Part shown: one piece after another, positions 16,839 to 25,926 of the stretch
How positions within the stretch are numbered: the stretch's first letter is position 1
Layout: the number at the start of each line of letters is the position of its first letter
From: Gammaproteobacteria bacterium
GTDB taxonomy: Bacteria > Pseudomonadota > Gammaproteobacteria > Chromatiales > Chromatiaceae
Direction of reading: 5' to 3'
DNA length: 32,152 nt
NCBI GenBank assembly: GCA_024227135.1
Contig: JAAELC010000352.1
Coordinates: forward strand, 1 to 32,152
The notes under the pieces: model-generated
What the model was told of the DNA's origin: nothing
Databases searched by the model: none
The model's input: only the letters and a program-made list of their open reading frames with translations
Position numbers and translations under genes: made by a program

Positions 16839-19800
16839 TTCTTCCCTCCCTTGCGGGTGTGATACTGAGAACCAGGTTTTCTGCTCGAGCTCCAGTGATG
16901 GTACCATCCAACCGTCCAGGTAAAAATCCGTTGAAGGTACCGGTTGATCCGGTACTCTTGTCAAAATCAAGTGTTGTGTTGCTGAGTCCATCAACTACCA
17001 CCGATCCCTGTTCCACACTGACCTGTCCCAGATTCAGAGCCCTCCCGTTCGGAATACCCACTCTGGCTTCGGACAGGCCGATGTTAATCATTCCGGGGAC
17101 ATTGCCCGAAACGGTCAGACCGGTGATGGCGTCACCTGCTCCACCCAACTGCAAGTGACCATAGGGACCCAGATTCATCACATGACTTCCCACCAAAGCC
17201 AGTGATGCATTGATATTTTGAAGCTGGAGATAATCGGCAAGCTGAAATCCGCCGCCACCCCCACCGCCTGAGATCGAGGAAATCAGCGGCATGCTGTGGT
17301 ACCGTCGAACCAGGGTGCTGATTAACACCTGTCCGCGGGCAGCATGTCTCCGCTCATTTTCATCCAGCCCCTCCCAGACGAGGATATCGGCATCCTCATC
17401 AGGGACCGTAGTCGGTGGTGTTGGCAGAATATCGTTGATATCGTTGATATTACGGTTGGTCAGGACAAGGGAGAGACGTCCATTGTTATACCTGAAATCC
17501 AGTATTGCATCATAAGACCCCAGTTGATTTTCAAGATTTCGGTAGTCGATGAGTCCCATGGCGATGGGCAGATCGATGTGTATATCAGGGAAATATTCAA
17601 TTGACGCATCAAATGAGATATTGCCGTTAATGCTGTCGAATATGCCATAGTTTTCCTCCCAGGGAATAAGTGGACCACTACCTCCTCCGGCTGTCCCCAC
17701 AAGGGCCATAATGTCGTCAATGGTGATATGAGCCTCATTGATGATGATGTTCGGCAGCTGGATCACCCGTTCGGAGACGAACCGGGGTAAAAGGGTATCC
17801 CACCTGGCCCCTTCCGGAAGGCTGAAGGAGGAGATATCAACCCGAATACCCAGGGCTTCGTTATAGTAGACCAGCCCTCTTGCAGAAATATTGTCCGCGC
17901 TGATCACACCGTTTCTCTCCCTCCTGAAACCCTCTATCGATATCCCGGCATCACTGGTGTATTGCGATTCGTGTTCACCTTCATCCAGAACCACGTTATG
18001 GTCGCCCGCTTCAAGACGGATGCGATCAAGATCGAGATTCATCAGGTCGATTTCATAATCTCCCACACTGAACAAGTTGACCATCAGGTTCCGGGCGTGA
18101 ATTCCGGCATCCACAGTCAAAAGATCGTGGATACATGTCCTGAGAAGCGACACATCGGCGGACTCAAGCTGGAGGCTGCCGAAAACATGCCATCTGCCCC
18201 CTTCGCTCTGAGGGGGCTGGATCACAAAGCCTTCTCCATCTTCCATGTTTTCTTCCAGAGATAGACCGGTGAGGGTGACCTGCTCTTCCACCGGAACACG
18301 CAGATTGATATCCCTGGGGGTCCCGGCTACATTGATATTTTTTAAAAGAACCTCGATGCCCCAGGCATCCAGAGTCGTCATATAGAAGTTTCGAATGACG
18401 ATCCTGTTCAGGGATTGCTCGGACCCAGATGGATTCAGCGCTACCATCAGGTTGGCAGTGACGTCGTAAATATTGGCTTCCCCGGAATTTTCAGGAAGGC
18501 TGATCTCCATGTTACTGTCGGCATACATTAGGCGGTTGACCTCGATCCAGGGAATGTTAAAATCCGGGATGTCGATTTCGCGCCGATTGTGATCGTAGGT
18601 CACCGGTCCTGTGTTGATTTCATGAAAACTGGTGTCGATCTCCGCCCCCATGGCGTTGCCCCGAACCCGTCCGGACAACTCGGGTATGAGGAAAACAGCC
18701 CTGCCTCCCCGAAGAAAATCGACGTTGAGTTCGCTAGCATCGATTTCCGCACCCAGGTCGATATCGCGCCAGAGCAGGTTGACTGCCCCATGGATGGTTC
18801 CTGTTCGAATGGACCCGCTGGTAGGCATCGGGCCGGTGGACGAGGACCATTCCAGACCGTTTACCCGTATCCCACCGATGCTGAGGGGAGGACGAGTCTC
18901 TGCCTGTTCACCTGCACCTAACTCCGGTTCATCCCCTTCCGGCCAGGGCGGTTCCCGGAGTGTGATATCCAGATCACCGTGCTGGTAGCGCAGCTGACCG
19001 GATTCGATGGGGCCGATCCTGAGGGATTGGATGCTGACTGCCCGGTCCCCTTCAGTCAGGCGTATGGAGCCGCTTAGATAAATGCGGCCAAAAGTGGTTC
19101 GACCAGTACTACTGATTCTTCCCACCGGTGTATTGAAGGCAAACCGGCTCACAGAGGTTTGTCTGATCTCAAAATCACGGAACCTAATGGTATCTCCCTG
19201 GATTTCAACCCTGCCGCTCAGCTGCTGAGCGGCTGCGGCCCCGATCCGGCCATGGGGGCCTAAACCGATATCCGTTGCACTGACGGACCCCGCCATGCGT
19301 CGCTGCCCTTCTTCTCCGCCGGTTCCAGTAATGGTTATGCCCTGCTCCATGGCGGCGGCAAGGCTGAATCCTTCACGGAGCAGATTGCCGAGCCCGGTGA
19401 TACGCACAGAAGTCTGTTGGATACGTCCACCGCCGATGGACAGCCGCTCCTCCCACAATCGGTATTCCTGAGCAATGGCTTGCATCAGCTCCTCTGCTTC
19501 CGCTCGCCGCTCACCATCCGTCTCGGATTCCGTGAGTTCAGCCACCTCGGCCATCAAAAGCATATATTGCCGGAGCTGGGCTATATCCCGCTCAAGTTGG
19601 GCAATTCTACCAGCATTCTCCACCTGTTCTTCCTCGGACCGAGACTGATAATCCAGCAGTTCCTGTCTCAAACCGTCCAGCACACTTCTGGGGGTCCGTA
19701 CTAGGCGGATGTCGCTGATCCGTCCGTCACGAGCGGCAATATCCAGTGCATTCTCAATGGAGTCATTGGTAAGCTCAAAGGCCTGGAGGTCGATTTCCTC

Positions 19801-22800
19801 GATTGAAACTCCCGATCCCCCGTGATTGATGTCCAGAACCTGCAGATGGTCCCCGGATACCCCAAAGCGTTCCACTCGGTCTCGTAGGCTTCTCCGCTCG
19901 TCACTTCCCTGCTGATCGGGTGCCAACAGGCCACCTTGGATTTGGGCCCGGACCCGTACACGGGTTCCATGCATCTCACCGATGGTTGCACCTCCGGCTC
20001 TGATTCCCGGTACCCCTGCTTCGGGCCTTGCTGCATCCACCTGTTCTGCAAACAGGGACACACCGGCTGTTGGATGACCCACCCGCGCACGGAGTCCTGA
20101 CGCTGTCAGATGATGGACGTAAAAGGATTCCTGGGAAAAAATCCGATCTCTAAGCTGCCGGAAATCACTCAGTTGCTCCGTATCCATTTCCGACACCCCA
20201 ATTTCCGTGAGAGAATTGTAGTTCCGGACATCGCTGATCAAACGTTCTAGACGGCGCTCTTCATCGCGCAGGGAAAGATCCGTGGGGCGGCGAGAGAGCC
20301 GTTGCCGAACGAGCCGGAGCGCCTGTTCCAGATCGTCCAGCTCGGGAAGGCCACTTCTCACGGTGAGTTCCTCAACGTCCGCACTTCCCAGTTCAAGGGT
20401 AAAGGTTCCCGGGCCCTGGTGGCGCTGTGATCGAAGTACCGGTTCCCGGTGGGCTGCCCCGGCCACCATGCGCTGTAGGGCATTGGATTCGATCAGCATG
20501 TTCAGTACACCTTCCGCGGACTGCCCCGATCCATGAATATCCCTGAGTGTCAGCGCCTCAGCGCTGATGCGTCCCTCAAGACCCGAGGCGCTCAGTTCTC
20601 CAGCTGCGAGAACGATACCGCCATTTTCGGCCTGATCGAGCATTTCCCTTAAGAATGCCAGACGCTGGCGGTCCGCATCACTCATGTCGCCAGGGTTCTG
20701 TTCCGCCCTCTCTGTGAGTCTATCCGCTTCTGTTTGTGCTTCTTCAAGACGCTGAAAGTAGCGCTGCAAAGAACGTATCTGAAGTTCCGTCTGCTCGATT
20801 CTCTGCCGGTAGATCCCACGTTCATCTGAACCAGCCCGGGCCATATCTTGACGGAGCCTGATTAAACGGGCCCGGTGGCCTCCAAGTATACGCCTCAGCC
20901 TCTGGGCTGAGGAGGCCATCTGCACGGAAAAGTCACTCAAATGCATGGTGTCGATGTATTGGCCTGAGCTGGTGGTAATACCTGAAACATCAACGGAACC
21001 TATGGATATACTGACAGGTGTTTCAGAGGGCGGAGCGGTCAGGCCGCCGGCGAGTTGCCCGGAGGAACCGCTCAAAGTTATTAAATTGATCAACGATCGT
21101 AAAGGCAGGCCTATAATGGGAATACCCCAACCTCTCCCGCCTTCCCGGGGAGATGCCATCTGGTTGCGGATGGAAGTCTGTCCCATGCGGACATCCAGAC
21201 TATTTATATCTACCTCATTGACCCCGAACATGCTTCCCCTGGTGATAACCAACAGGTCTTCAAGGTGAAGGGTATCGATGGAGACCATCAAAGCCGTTGG
21301 CAGATCATCATTTCCTGCAGTAATATGAACCTCAAATCCTTCGATGCTACCCCGCTGGGTCTGAAAAGTCAGGCCGCCCATCGGATAACGGACCGCTTCA
21401 ATGGCAAGAGATGAGGCCCTTGCCTCGAGGACGCCGCGGCTCTGGTCCCATCTGGCATAGTCGATCAGGTTCACACCCGGGTTTCTATCGCCCCCTTGCT
21501 CTCTTTGCTCACCGATGCGGGAGAATCGGATACCCATCAGGTTACCGCCCAGAACATCCTGGAGTTCAGAAATATCCAGGTCCTCCCCTCCGATGGAGTG
21601 GCCGGAGAGGGTAGCAGAACGGCTTCTTGCCAGGGTCTGGACGCCCTGAACAACCAGGTTGAGAAAGGACAGCGGCCCTTCCTCATACCAGTGGGTTCCC
21701 TCGATGTCCCGGGGATCGTAATCAATACGGGGCTCAAACTCACCGCCTGTAGTTCGTCCAAGAGAACGGTAAAGACGAAACGGTGCAACAATCCGGTTGT
21801 AGAAGTCAGGGTTGGTATAGGTTTCGCGGTCTCGCGCGTAGGCCAGAGCGGACTGCTTAAAAACCCAGTGCCCAACTCCAGCACCAATTGCCATACGGAG
21901 CAACCCTTCAAGCCTGGTCATGTTTCCTATAGTCCACAGATTTTCCTGCATGAGCTGGGACTGGATTGAGGCTGTGTCAGATCTGTGGGGACCGCCGTCA
22001 TAGAAATGCGTGCTTGCCGATTCGCGCATGCTCTGACTCATTTCCCCATATAGACTCCGGTCATTATCAGCGAGATAGACTTCAAAGTCTTCCCTCACCG
22101 ATTCGGGAACAGCCCGGATCAGCTGAAAGGCAAGATAGGCATCTTCATCGGTGACAGCCCAGTCGAAAAGGCCTAAACTGAACAAGTCTTCGGCAATGTC
22201 TACGTTCAGGTAGGCAGGACGCACACTGAGCAGCCGCACCAGGGTCTGGGTACGCCTTTCTCCGGTGACCTGGTTTTCAAACAGATCGGAGACGGGAAGC
22301 TCGCGCACCAGACGGTCGAGAAGATTGCGGTCATCCAACCGCTCAGCAAGAATCCGGAACTGCTCGGGGAAACTCAGGTATTCACCTGCAATATCCAGAA
22401 CAGCCAGGGCCTCCTCATCACTCATCCTCCAGGAGATGCTCTCTTCAATGGTTTCAAGATCTCTCAGGAAATCGGGGTCCAGACCCTCTTCATCACCGGT
22501 TGTACCTCGCATGGATCTGCCCAGTCGATCGCTTCTCGCTGACCTGCTTTGGATCTCTTCCTGCTGCCGAGCCCGTTCACGACCAAGGCGTCGGCTCTGG
22601 CGAACGTCCCATGCCTGGTCCAATTCCATGATATGGCGAACCGCTTCCCCATGTTCGCTGTCTTGTCGTAGAGCATCTCTTGCGGTTTGGGGCAGTCCCC
22701 TGATTGCGTGCCGGACAGCCATGGCTTCATCGTCAGACAATCCCCTGAAATCCATGCCGTCAAAAATGTGTTCATCTTTTTCGCCCAGGATGGATTCGTC

Positions 22801-23688
22801 CATCACCGAATAGGCGGCCAGGATCTGTTCCCGGAAGCGCCTGAAATGGCTGTCATCGATCTCGTCAATCAGGATTTCCCGTTCGTCCACATCCAATACA
22901 CTGATCAGGGCTTGGGCTATCACAAAGGGGTAGGATTGCAGAATCTGGAGAACATCTTCCACCATGCCATCGGTCACCCATAAAAACCCCAACCAGCCCG
23001 CGAGCAGGTCTCTGATGCGGTCCCGTTCCCGGCCGTACCTACTCCGGACATCCTCCTCCAGGGTGGTTGTGCCAGTATCCGCCAGGCCCAGATCCGGGGA
23101 GACTTTCTGGCGGGGGCGCCGGGGAACGGTTTTGTTAGCGGCGGCATGACCTACGGCGTCTGCTTCTTTTTCGGCCAACCGGGTGATAAACGGATCGGGG
23201 TTCGAGTGCAGGAGCCCTCGTGACTGCTGGGCCACATGGGCCAGTTCGTGTCCGAGAAGATACCGTCCCCGCCTGGAAGAGGGGTCGAAGCCTTCATCGT
23301 CTAGAAAAATGGCGCTGTTTTCAGCTAAGCCGGAAGCGCCCGCGCTGCGTACTTTTCGGCGGCTGGTGGCGTCCAGACGCACCGACAGCTTTTCTCCATC
23401 AATACCGATGGACGGGGCAAAGGCTTGCATGAATTTTCGTACGAGGGCCTGACGGATCTCATCCTGGTGCGGAGGCTCGGAAAAGGGTGAAGTTTCACTT
23501 TTCGGTTCAGCTTGCTGCTCTACAGGCTCCTTTTCCAGGGGCTCTGGAGTCTCAGGCGTTAAAAGGGTGAGCTGACCATCAAGTCTGGCTTGCGGCACAA
23601 GGGGACGAACGTCTCCCATCAGAGGCGAAACCCCTCCGTCGGAGCGAACATCCGGAGTACTGACGAGTTGTGCCGTGTTTCTACCCAT
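16810..23688 (-). CDS. Giant DUF4157 protein, candidate eCIS cargo or tape measure
   Basis: This 2292-residue protein is the largest in the window. Residues 1-75 are proline/glutamate-rich and look disordered. Residues 85-185 form a complete DUF4157 domain with GRYLLGHELAHVAQQSRG (HELAH at 147-151) and the acidic EKEAD at 173-177, consistent with a gluzincin-type zinc site. Residues 200-690 are mainly helical and charged. From 690 on, beta-rich blocks (recurring S-G-L-x-G/A-R turns and alternating hydrophobic strands) alternate with three charged coiled-coil-like segments at about 925-1020, 1113-1185 and 1335-1415. Residues 1416-2292 are nearly all beta and superficially like AsmA/TamB repeats, with a seven-glycine run at 2141-2147. 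There is no signal peptide or membrane segment. The start overlaps the previous gene by 8 nt. Its function is unknown: candidate cargo, or a replacement for the missing tape measure. Confidence 0.85.
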   Translation of the reverse strand: MGRNTAQLVSTPDVRSDGGVSPLMGDVRPLVPQARLDGQLTLLTPETPEPLEKEPVEQQAEPKSETSPFSEPPHQDEIRQALVRKFMQAFAPSIGIDGEKLSVRLDATSRRKVRSAGASGLAENSAIFLDDEGFDPSSRRGRYLLGHELAHVAQQSRGLLHSNPDPFITRLAEKEADAVGHAAANKTVPRRPRQKVSPDLGLADTGTTTLEEDVRSRYGRERDRIRDLLAGWLGFLWVTDGMVEDVLQILQSYPFVIAQALISVLDVDEREILIDEIDDSHFRRFREQILAAYSVMDESILGEKDEHIFDGMDFRGLSDDEAMAVRHAIRGLPQTARDALRQDSEHGEAVRHIMELDQAWDVRQSRRLGRERARQQEEIQSRSARSDRLGRSMRGTTGDEEGLDPDFLRDLETIEESISWRMSDEEALAVLDIAGEYLSFPEQFRILAERLDDRNLLDRLVRELPVSDLFENQVTGERRTQTLVRLLSVRPAYLNVDIAEDLFSLGLFDWAVTDEDAYLAFQLIRAVPESVREDFEVYLADNDRSLYGEMSQSMRESASTHFYDGGPHRSDTASIQSQLMQENLWTIGNMTRLEGLLRMAIGAGVGHWVFKQSALAYARDRETYTNPDFYNRIVAPFRLYRSLGRTTGGEFEPRIDYDPRDIEGTHWYEEGPLSFLNLVVQGVQTLARSRSATLSGHSIGGEDLDISELQDVLGGNLMGIRFSRIGEQREQGGDRNPGVNLIDYARWDQSRGVLEARASSLAIEAVRYPMGGLTFQTQRGSIEGFEVHITAGNDDLPTALMVSIDTLHLEDLLVITRGSMFGVNEVDINSLDVRMGQTSIRNQMASPREGGRGWGIPIIGLPLRSLINLITLSGSSGQLAGGLTAPPSETPVSISIGSVDVSGITTSSGQYIDTMHLSDFSVQMASSAQRLRRILGGHRARLIRLRQDMARAGSDERGIYRQRIEQTELQIRSLQRYFQRLEEAQTEADRLTERAEQNPGDMSDADRQRLAFLREMLDQAENGGIVLAAGELSASGLEGRISAEALTLRDIHGSGQSAEGVLNMLIESNALQRMVAGAAHREPVLRSQRHQGPGTFTLELGSADVEELTVRSGLPELDDLEQALRLVRQRLSRRPTDLSLRDEERRLERLISDVRNYNSLTEIGVSEMDTEQLSDFRQLRDRIFSQESFYVHHLTASGLRARVGHPTAGVSLFAEQVDAARPEAGVPGIRAGGATIGEMHGTRVRVRAQIQGGLLAPDQQGSDERRSLRDRVERFGVSGDHLQVLDINHGGSGVSIEEIDLQAFELTNDSIENALDIAARDGRISDIRLVRTPRSVLDGLRQELLDYQSRSEEEQVENAGRIAQLERDIAQLRQYMLLMAEVAELTESETDGERRAEAEELMQAIAQEYRLWEERLSIGGGRIQQTSVRITGLGNLLREGFSLAAAMEQGITITGTGGEEGQRRMAGSVSATDIGLGPHGRIGAAAAQQLSGRVEIQGDTIRFRDFEIRQTSVSRFAFNTPVGRISSTGRTTFGRIYLSGSIRLTEGDRAVSIQSLRIGPIESGQLRYQHGDLDITLREPPWPEGDEPELGAGEQAETRPPLSIGGIRVNGLEWSSSTGPMPTSGSIRTGTIHGAVNLLWRDIDLGAEIDASELNVDFLRGGRAVFLIPELSGRVRGNAMGAEIDTSFHEINTGPVTYDHNRREIDIPDFNIPWIEVNRLMYADSNMEISLPENSGEANIYDVTANLMVALNPSGSEQSLNRIVIRNFYMTTLDAWGIEVLLKNINVAGTPRDINLRVPVEEQVTLTGLSLEENMEDGEGFVIQPPQSEGGRWHVFGSLQLESADVSLLRTCIHDLLTVDAGIHARNLMVNLFSVGDYEIDLMNLDLDRIRLEAGDHNVVLDEGEHESQYTSDAGISIEGFRRERNGVISADNISARGLVYYNEALGIRVDISSFSLPEGARWDTLLPRFVSERVIQLPNIIINEAHITIDDIMALVGTAGGGSGPLIPWEENYGIFDSINGNISFDASIEYFPDIHIDLPIAMGLIDYRNLENQLGSYDAILDFRYNNGRLSLVLTNRNINDINDILPTPPTTVPDEDADILVWEGLDENERRHAARGQVLISTLVRRYHSMPLISSISGGGGGGGFQLADYLQLQNINASLALVGSHVMNLGPYGHLQLGGAGDAITGLTVSGNVPGMINIGLSEARVGIPNGRALNLGQVSVEQGSVVVDGLSNTTLDFDKSTGSTGTFNGFLPGRLDGTITGARAENLVLSITPAREGRNETDQQSED

Positions 23689-24004
23689 ATTTCAACCTAG
23701 TAAAAATCATACGCGCAATGCTCTCCCCCAACACTCGTGGTGGGGTGGCAGGAGTGGTGGGAACATAAAGCGGGCTTAATCGTTCCCGATGACTTGAACT
23801 CTGATCGCTTAACAGATGACCCTGCTCACTACACAGGACCTTCAGGGTCTGTTCCATCGACTCTTTTATCCTGAGACTGTCCCCCCGGGAATATCCGTCA
23901 AACACCAGCCGCTCGATGTTCAGAGAGAGGTTCGGCACCTGTTTTGTCGGTACCGTCCTAGGTGTTTTCCCTTCCGGGTGTGGTCGGTTGTTCAGTGTTT
24001 CCAT
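23681..24004 (-). CDS. Small hypothetical protein between ATPase and giant DUF4157 gene
   Basis: This 107-residue protein overlaps the ATPase gene by 13 nt and the giant DUF4157 gene by 8 nt, strong evidence that it is translated. Residues 1-25 are basic and proline-rich. A central segment (LNIERLVFDGYSRGDSLRIK, then SMEQTLKVL) looks like a strand and turn followed by an amphipathic helix. After a serine/proline linker, the C-terminus (LGESIARMIFTRLKYG) forms another helix. I have an impression, unverified, of similar small proteins next to eCIS ATPase and DUF4157 genes. The position suggests an adaptor or chaperone for the neighbouring giant protein, which is inference only. Confidence 0.7.
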   Translation of the reverse strand: METLNNRPHPEGKTPRTVPTKQVPNLSLNIERLVFDGYSRGDSLRIKESMEQTLKVLCSEQGHLLSDQSSSHRERLSPLYVPTTPATPPRVLGESIARMIFTRLKYG

Positions 24005-25926
24005 CCTGCAGTCTCACTTTCCGTCAATGGTTTATCCAGTTTCAAATATTCGCTTGCCGCCGCCTGGTACAGGTGGTCCATGCCCACCTGTAAGTCCTGA
24101 TCTGCCGCCAGAAAGGCCGCATTGAGGGCGATGTTGCTGATGCTTCCCCCGGTGACGTTCAACTTGGCCAGTTTTTTGTAATTTAGACCATTAAGGCCGG
24201 TTTTGTTTGGGAAAATTGTTTTCCAGATCTGTTCCCGGAGTTCAGCCGATGGAAAAGGGAAATCGACGATGAAACGAATGCGCCGTAAAAAGGCCTCGTC
24301 CAGGGAACTCTTCATATTAGTGGTCAGGATGGCCAGCCCCCGGTAGCTTTCCATGCGCTGAAGCAGGTAGCTCACCTCGATGTTGGCATAGCGATCATGG
24401 CTATCCTTGATCTCGCTTCGTTTTCCGAAAAGGGCATCGGCTTCGTCAAACAGGAGCAGGGCACCGCCTTCTTCGGCAGCATCGAAGATCCTGCGGAGAT
24501 TTTTTTCCGTTTCACCCACATATTTGTTGACCACGGAGCTCAGATCGATCCGGTACAGATCGAGCCTGAGATCCTGGGCCAGCACCTCGGCGGCCATAGT
24601 TTTTCCCGTTCCACTCACCCCTGAAAACAGAGCACTGACCCCGAGTCCCCGTGAGCTTTTCTGGGCGAAACCCCAGTCCTGATAGACCTTCCTGCGGTTT
24701 TTTACATGGCAGGAAATGGTTCTCAGGATGTTTGCTTCACGTGCAGGTATAACCAGGTCGTTCCAGTCGGCTTTGGCCTCGATTTTTTGCGCCAGGGAAC
24801 CGACTTTGGGAATGGCCATGGTCCGACACAAATCCCAGAAGGTATGACTATTCATATCCCCAGTGCGCGCCTGCTGTTTCAGGGACTGACTAATTCCCAC
24901 AATAGAACCCAACCCCAGCCGGAACTGCTGGGCAACGGATTCTGCATGGCCATTGATGACCCCTTTGTCTTTTCCCAGCATTCTCTCAAACATCAACTGC
25001 TGTTCGCCTGGCTGCGGTTTGTTACAGGAGACGGAAATAAACGGCACTGAAAGCCCGGTTAAAGGCTGGGGGGAATGAACAAATTGAATACCTCTCAGCA
25101 TGCCCAGAACATAGGTCAGTATGGAATGAAAGCCGGGAATATCCCCCTCAGAGCAGTCAAAGAAGAGAGCGCAACGGGAGAGCATGATTTCCCGCTGCCA
25201 CAATAGACAAAAAGAATGACGCTCCGCAGGGGTTGTTGGAATGTCACGGATATCTAGATAGTAAAGGGGAGCCTGGAGCTTTTGACAGACATACCAGGCC
25301 AGGGCTCTGGCCGCTTCAGGGTCATCCCCTGAACACCGAACCATAGGAAGGGTATTGGATTTTGTATGCGATGTGAGGGTTTCATAAGTGGTGTCCCCCG
25401 TTTTAGATAAAGAAGGAGGCAGGTTTTTCAAGGGGATCTGCGGTAAAATATAGGGAATAAGTCTCTGGTCCAGATGATCCGTGCCCTGGAGGTAGGTGAA
25501 AATTCGTTCATCCACTCGCATAGGTGAGTTGGGGATATCGGCAATCGACTCAAATTCCACCAGGCGAAAAGCGCGAAGAGGGCGACCGGGAGACAGTACA
25601 TCCCAGGTGGTTCTGTTAAAAATGGTCATGGCCAGGCGCAGGCTGGGGCCGGACCGTCCCCCCGCGGCGAGGGTATGGCAATGACGGCGTACAGTCTCAT
25701 CCATCAGGTAAGCCGAACATAATAAAACGCAGTCCCGTTCAAATTCCGTCAGTTGAAACATCGTTTCCAGATGATTCAGGCGCGGAAATTCAAGGCCACT
25801 ATCCTGCCAGGACACCGGCTCTTTACGGCCGTCGTTTTGTTTGCATGCGTTTTCCAGCAGACCCCTAATCCGTTTCGTTTCATCAAAAAGGGTCCGGTAA
25901 CACTTTTCTTTTTGATGATCAGTCAT
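23992..25926 (-). CDS. AAA+ ATPase of the eCIS (Afp15-type)
   Basis: This 644-residue protein has a single C-terminal AAA+ module: Walker A GVSGTGKT at 436-443, Walker B ALLLFDEAD at 489-497, sensor-1 TTN at 535-537, and an arginine-finger region LRRIRF at about 547-552. The N-terminal 400 residues hold a helical domain (EFERDCVLLCSAYLMDE, about 61-77) and a degenerate second nucleotide-binding-like region without a P-loop. This is the usual layout of eCIS ATPases, which are thought to act in assembly or cargo handling and lie beside the DUF4255 cap gene. Start and stop both overlap neighbours (ATGA with DUF4255; 13 nt with the next gene). Both Walker motifs are intact, so it should be active. 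Confidence 0.95.
   Translation of the reverse strand: MTDHQKEKCYRTLFDETKRIRGLLENACKQNDGRKEPVSWQDSGLEFPRLNHLETMFQLTEFERDCVLLCSAYLMDETVRRHCHTLAAGGRSGPSLRLAMTIFNRTTWDVLSPGRPLRAFRLVEFESIADIPNSPMRVDERIFTYLQGTDHLDQRLIPYILPQIPLKNLPPSLSKTGDTTYETLTSHTKSNTLPMVRCSGDDPEAARALAWYVCQKLQAPLYYLDIRDIPTTPAERHSFCLLWQREIMLSRCALFFDCSEGDIPGFHSILTYVLGMLRGIQFVHSPQPLTGLSVPFISVSCNKPQPGEQQLMFERMLGKDKGVINGHAESVAQQFRLGLGSIVGISQSLKQQARTGDMNSHTFWDLCRTMAIPKVGSLAQKIEAKADWNDLVIPAREANILRTISCHVKNRRKVYQDWGFAQKSSRGLGVSALFSGVSGTGKTMAAEVLAQDLRLDLYRIDLSSVVNKYVGETEKNLRRIFDAAEEGGALLLFDEADALFGKRSEIKDSHDRYANIEVSYLLQRMESYRGLAILTTNMKSSLDEAFLRRIRFIVDFPFPSAELREQIWKTIFPNKTGLNGLNYKKLAKLNVTGGSISNIALNAAFLAADQDLQVGMDHLYQAAASEYLKLDKPLTESETAGWKH

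Noticed and set aside
16839-16994. N-terminal extension of the DUF4157-OmpA protein from an ATG at 16994
   Set aside because: The extension lies entirely within the giant gene, has no good ribosome binding site, and the ATG at 16838 has a strong one.
17431-17452. Tandem 9-bp ATCGTTGAT repeat in the giant gene
   Set aside because: Only about two and a half copies, encoding an in-frame I-N-D-I-N-D-I stretch. Too short to call a meaningful repeat.
18000-19300. Assignment of the giant protein's C-terminal half as an AsmA or TamB lipid-transfer protein
   Set aside because: The strand pattern is similar by eye, but there is no N-terminal membrane anchor and no recognisable family motif, so I left it as a resemblance only.
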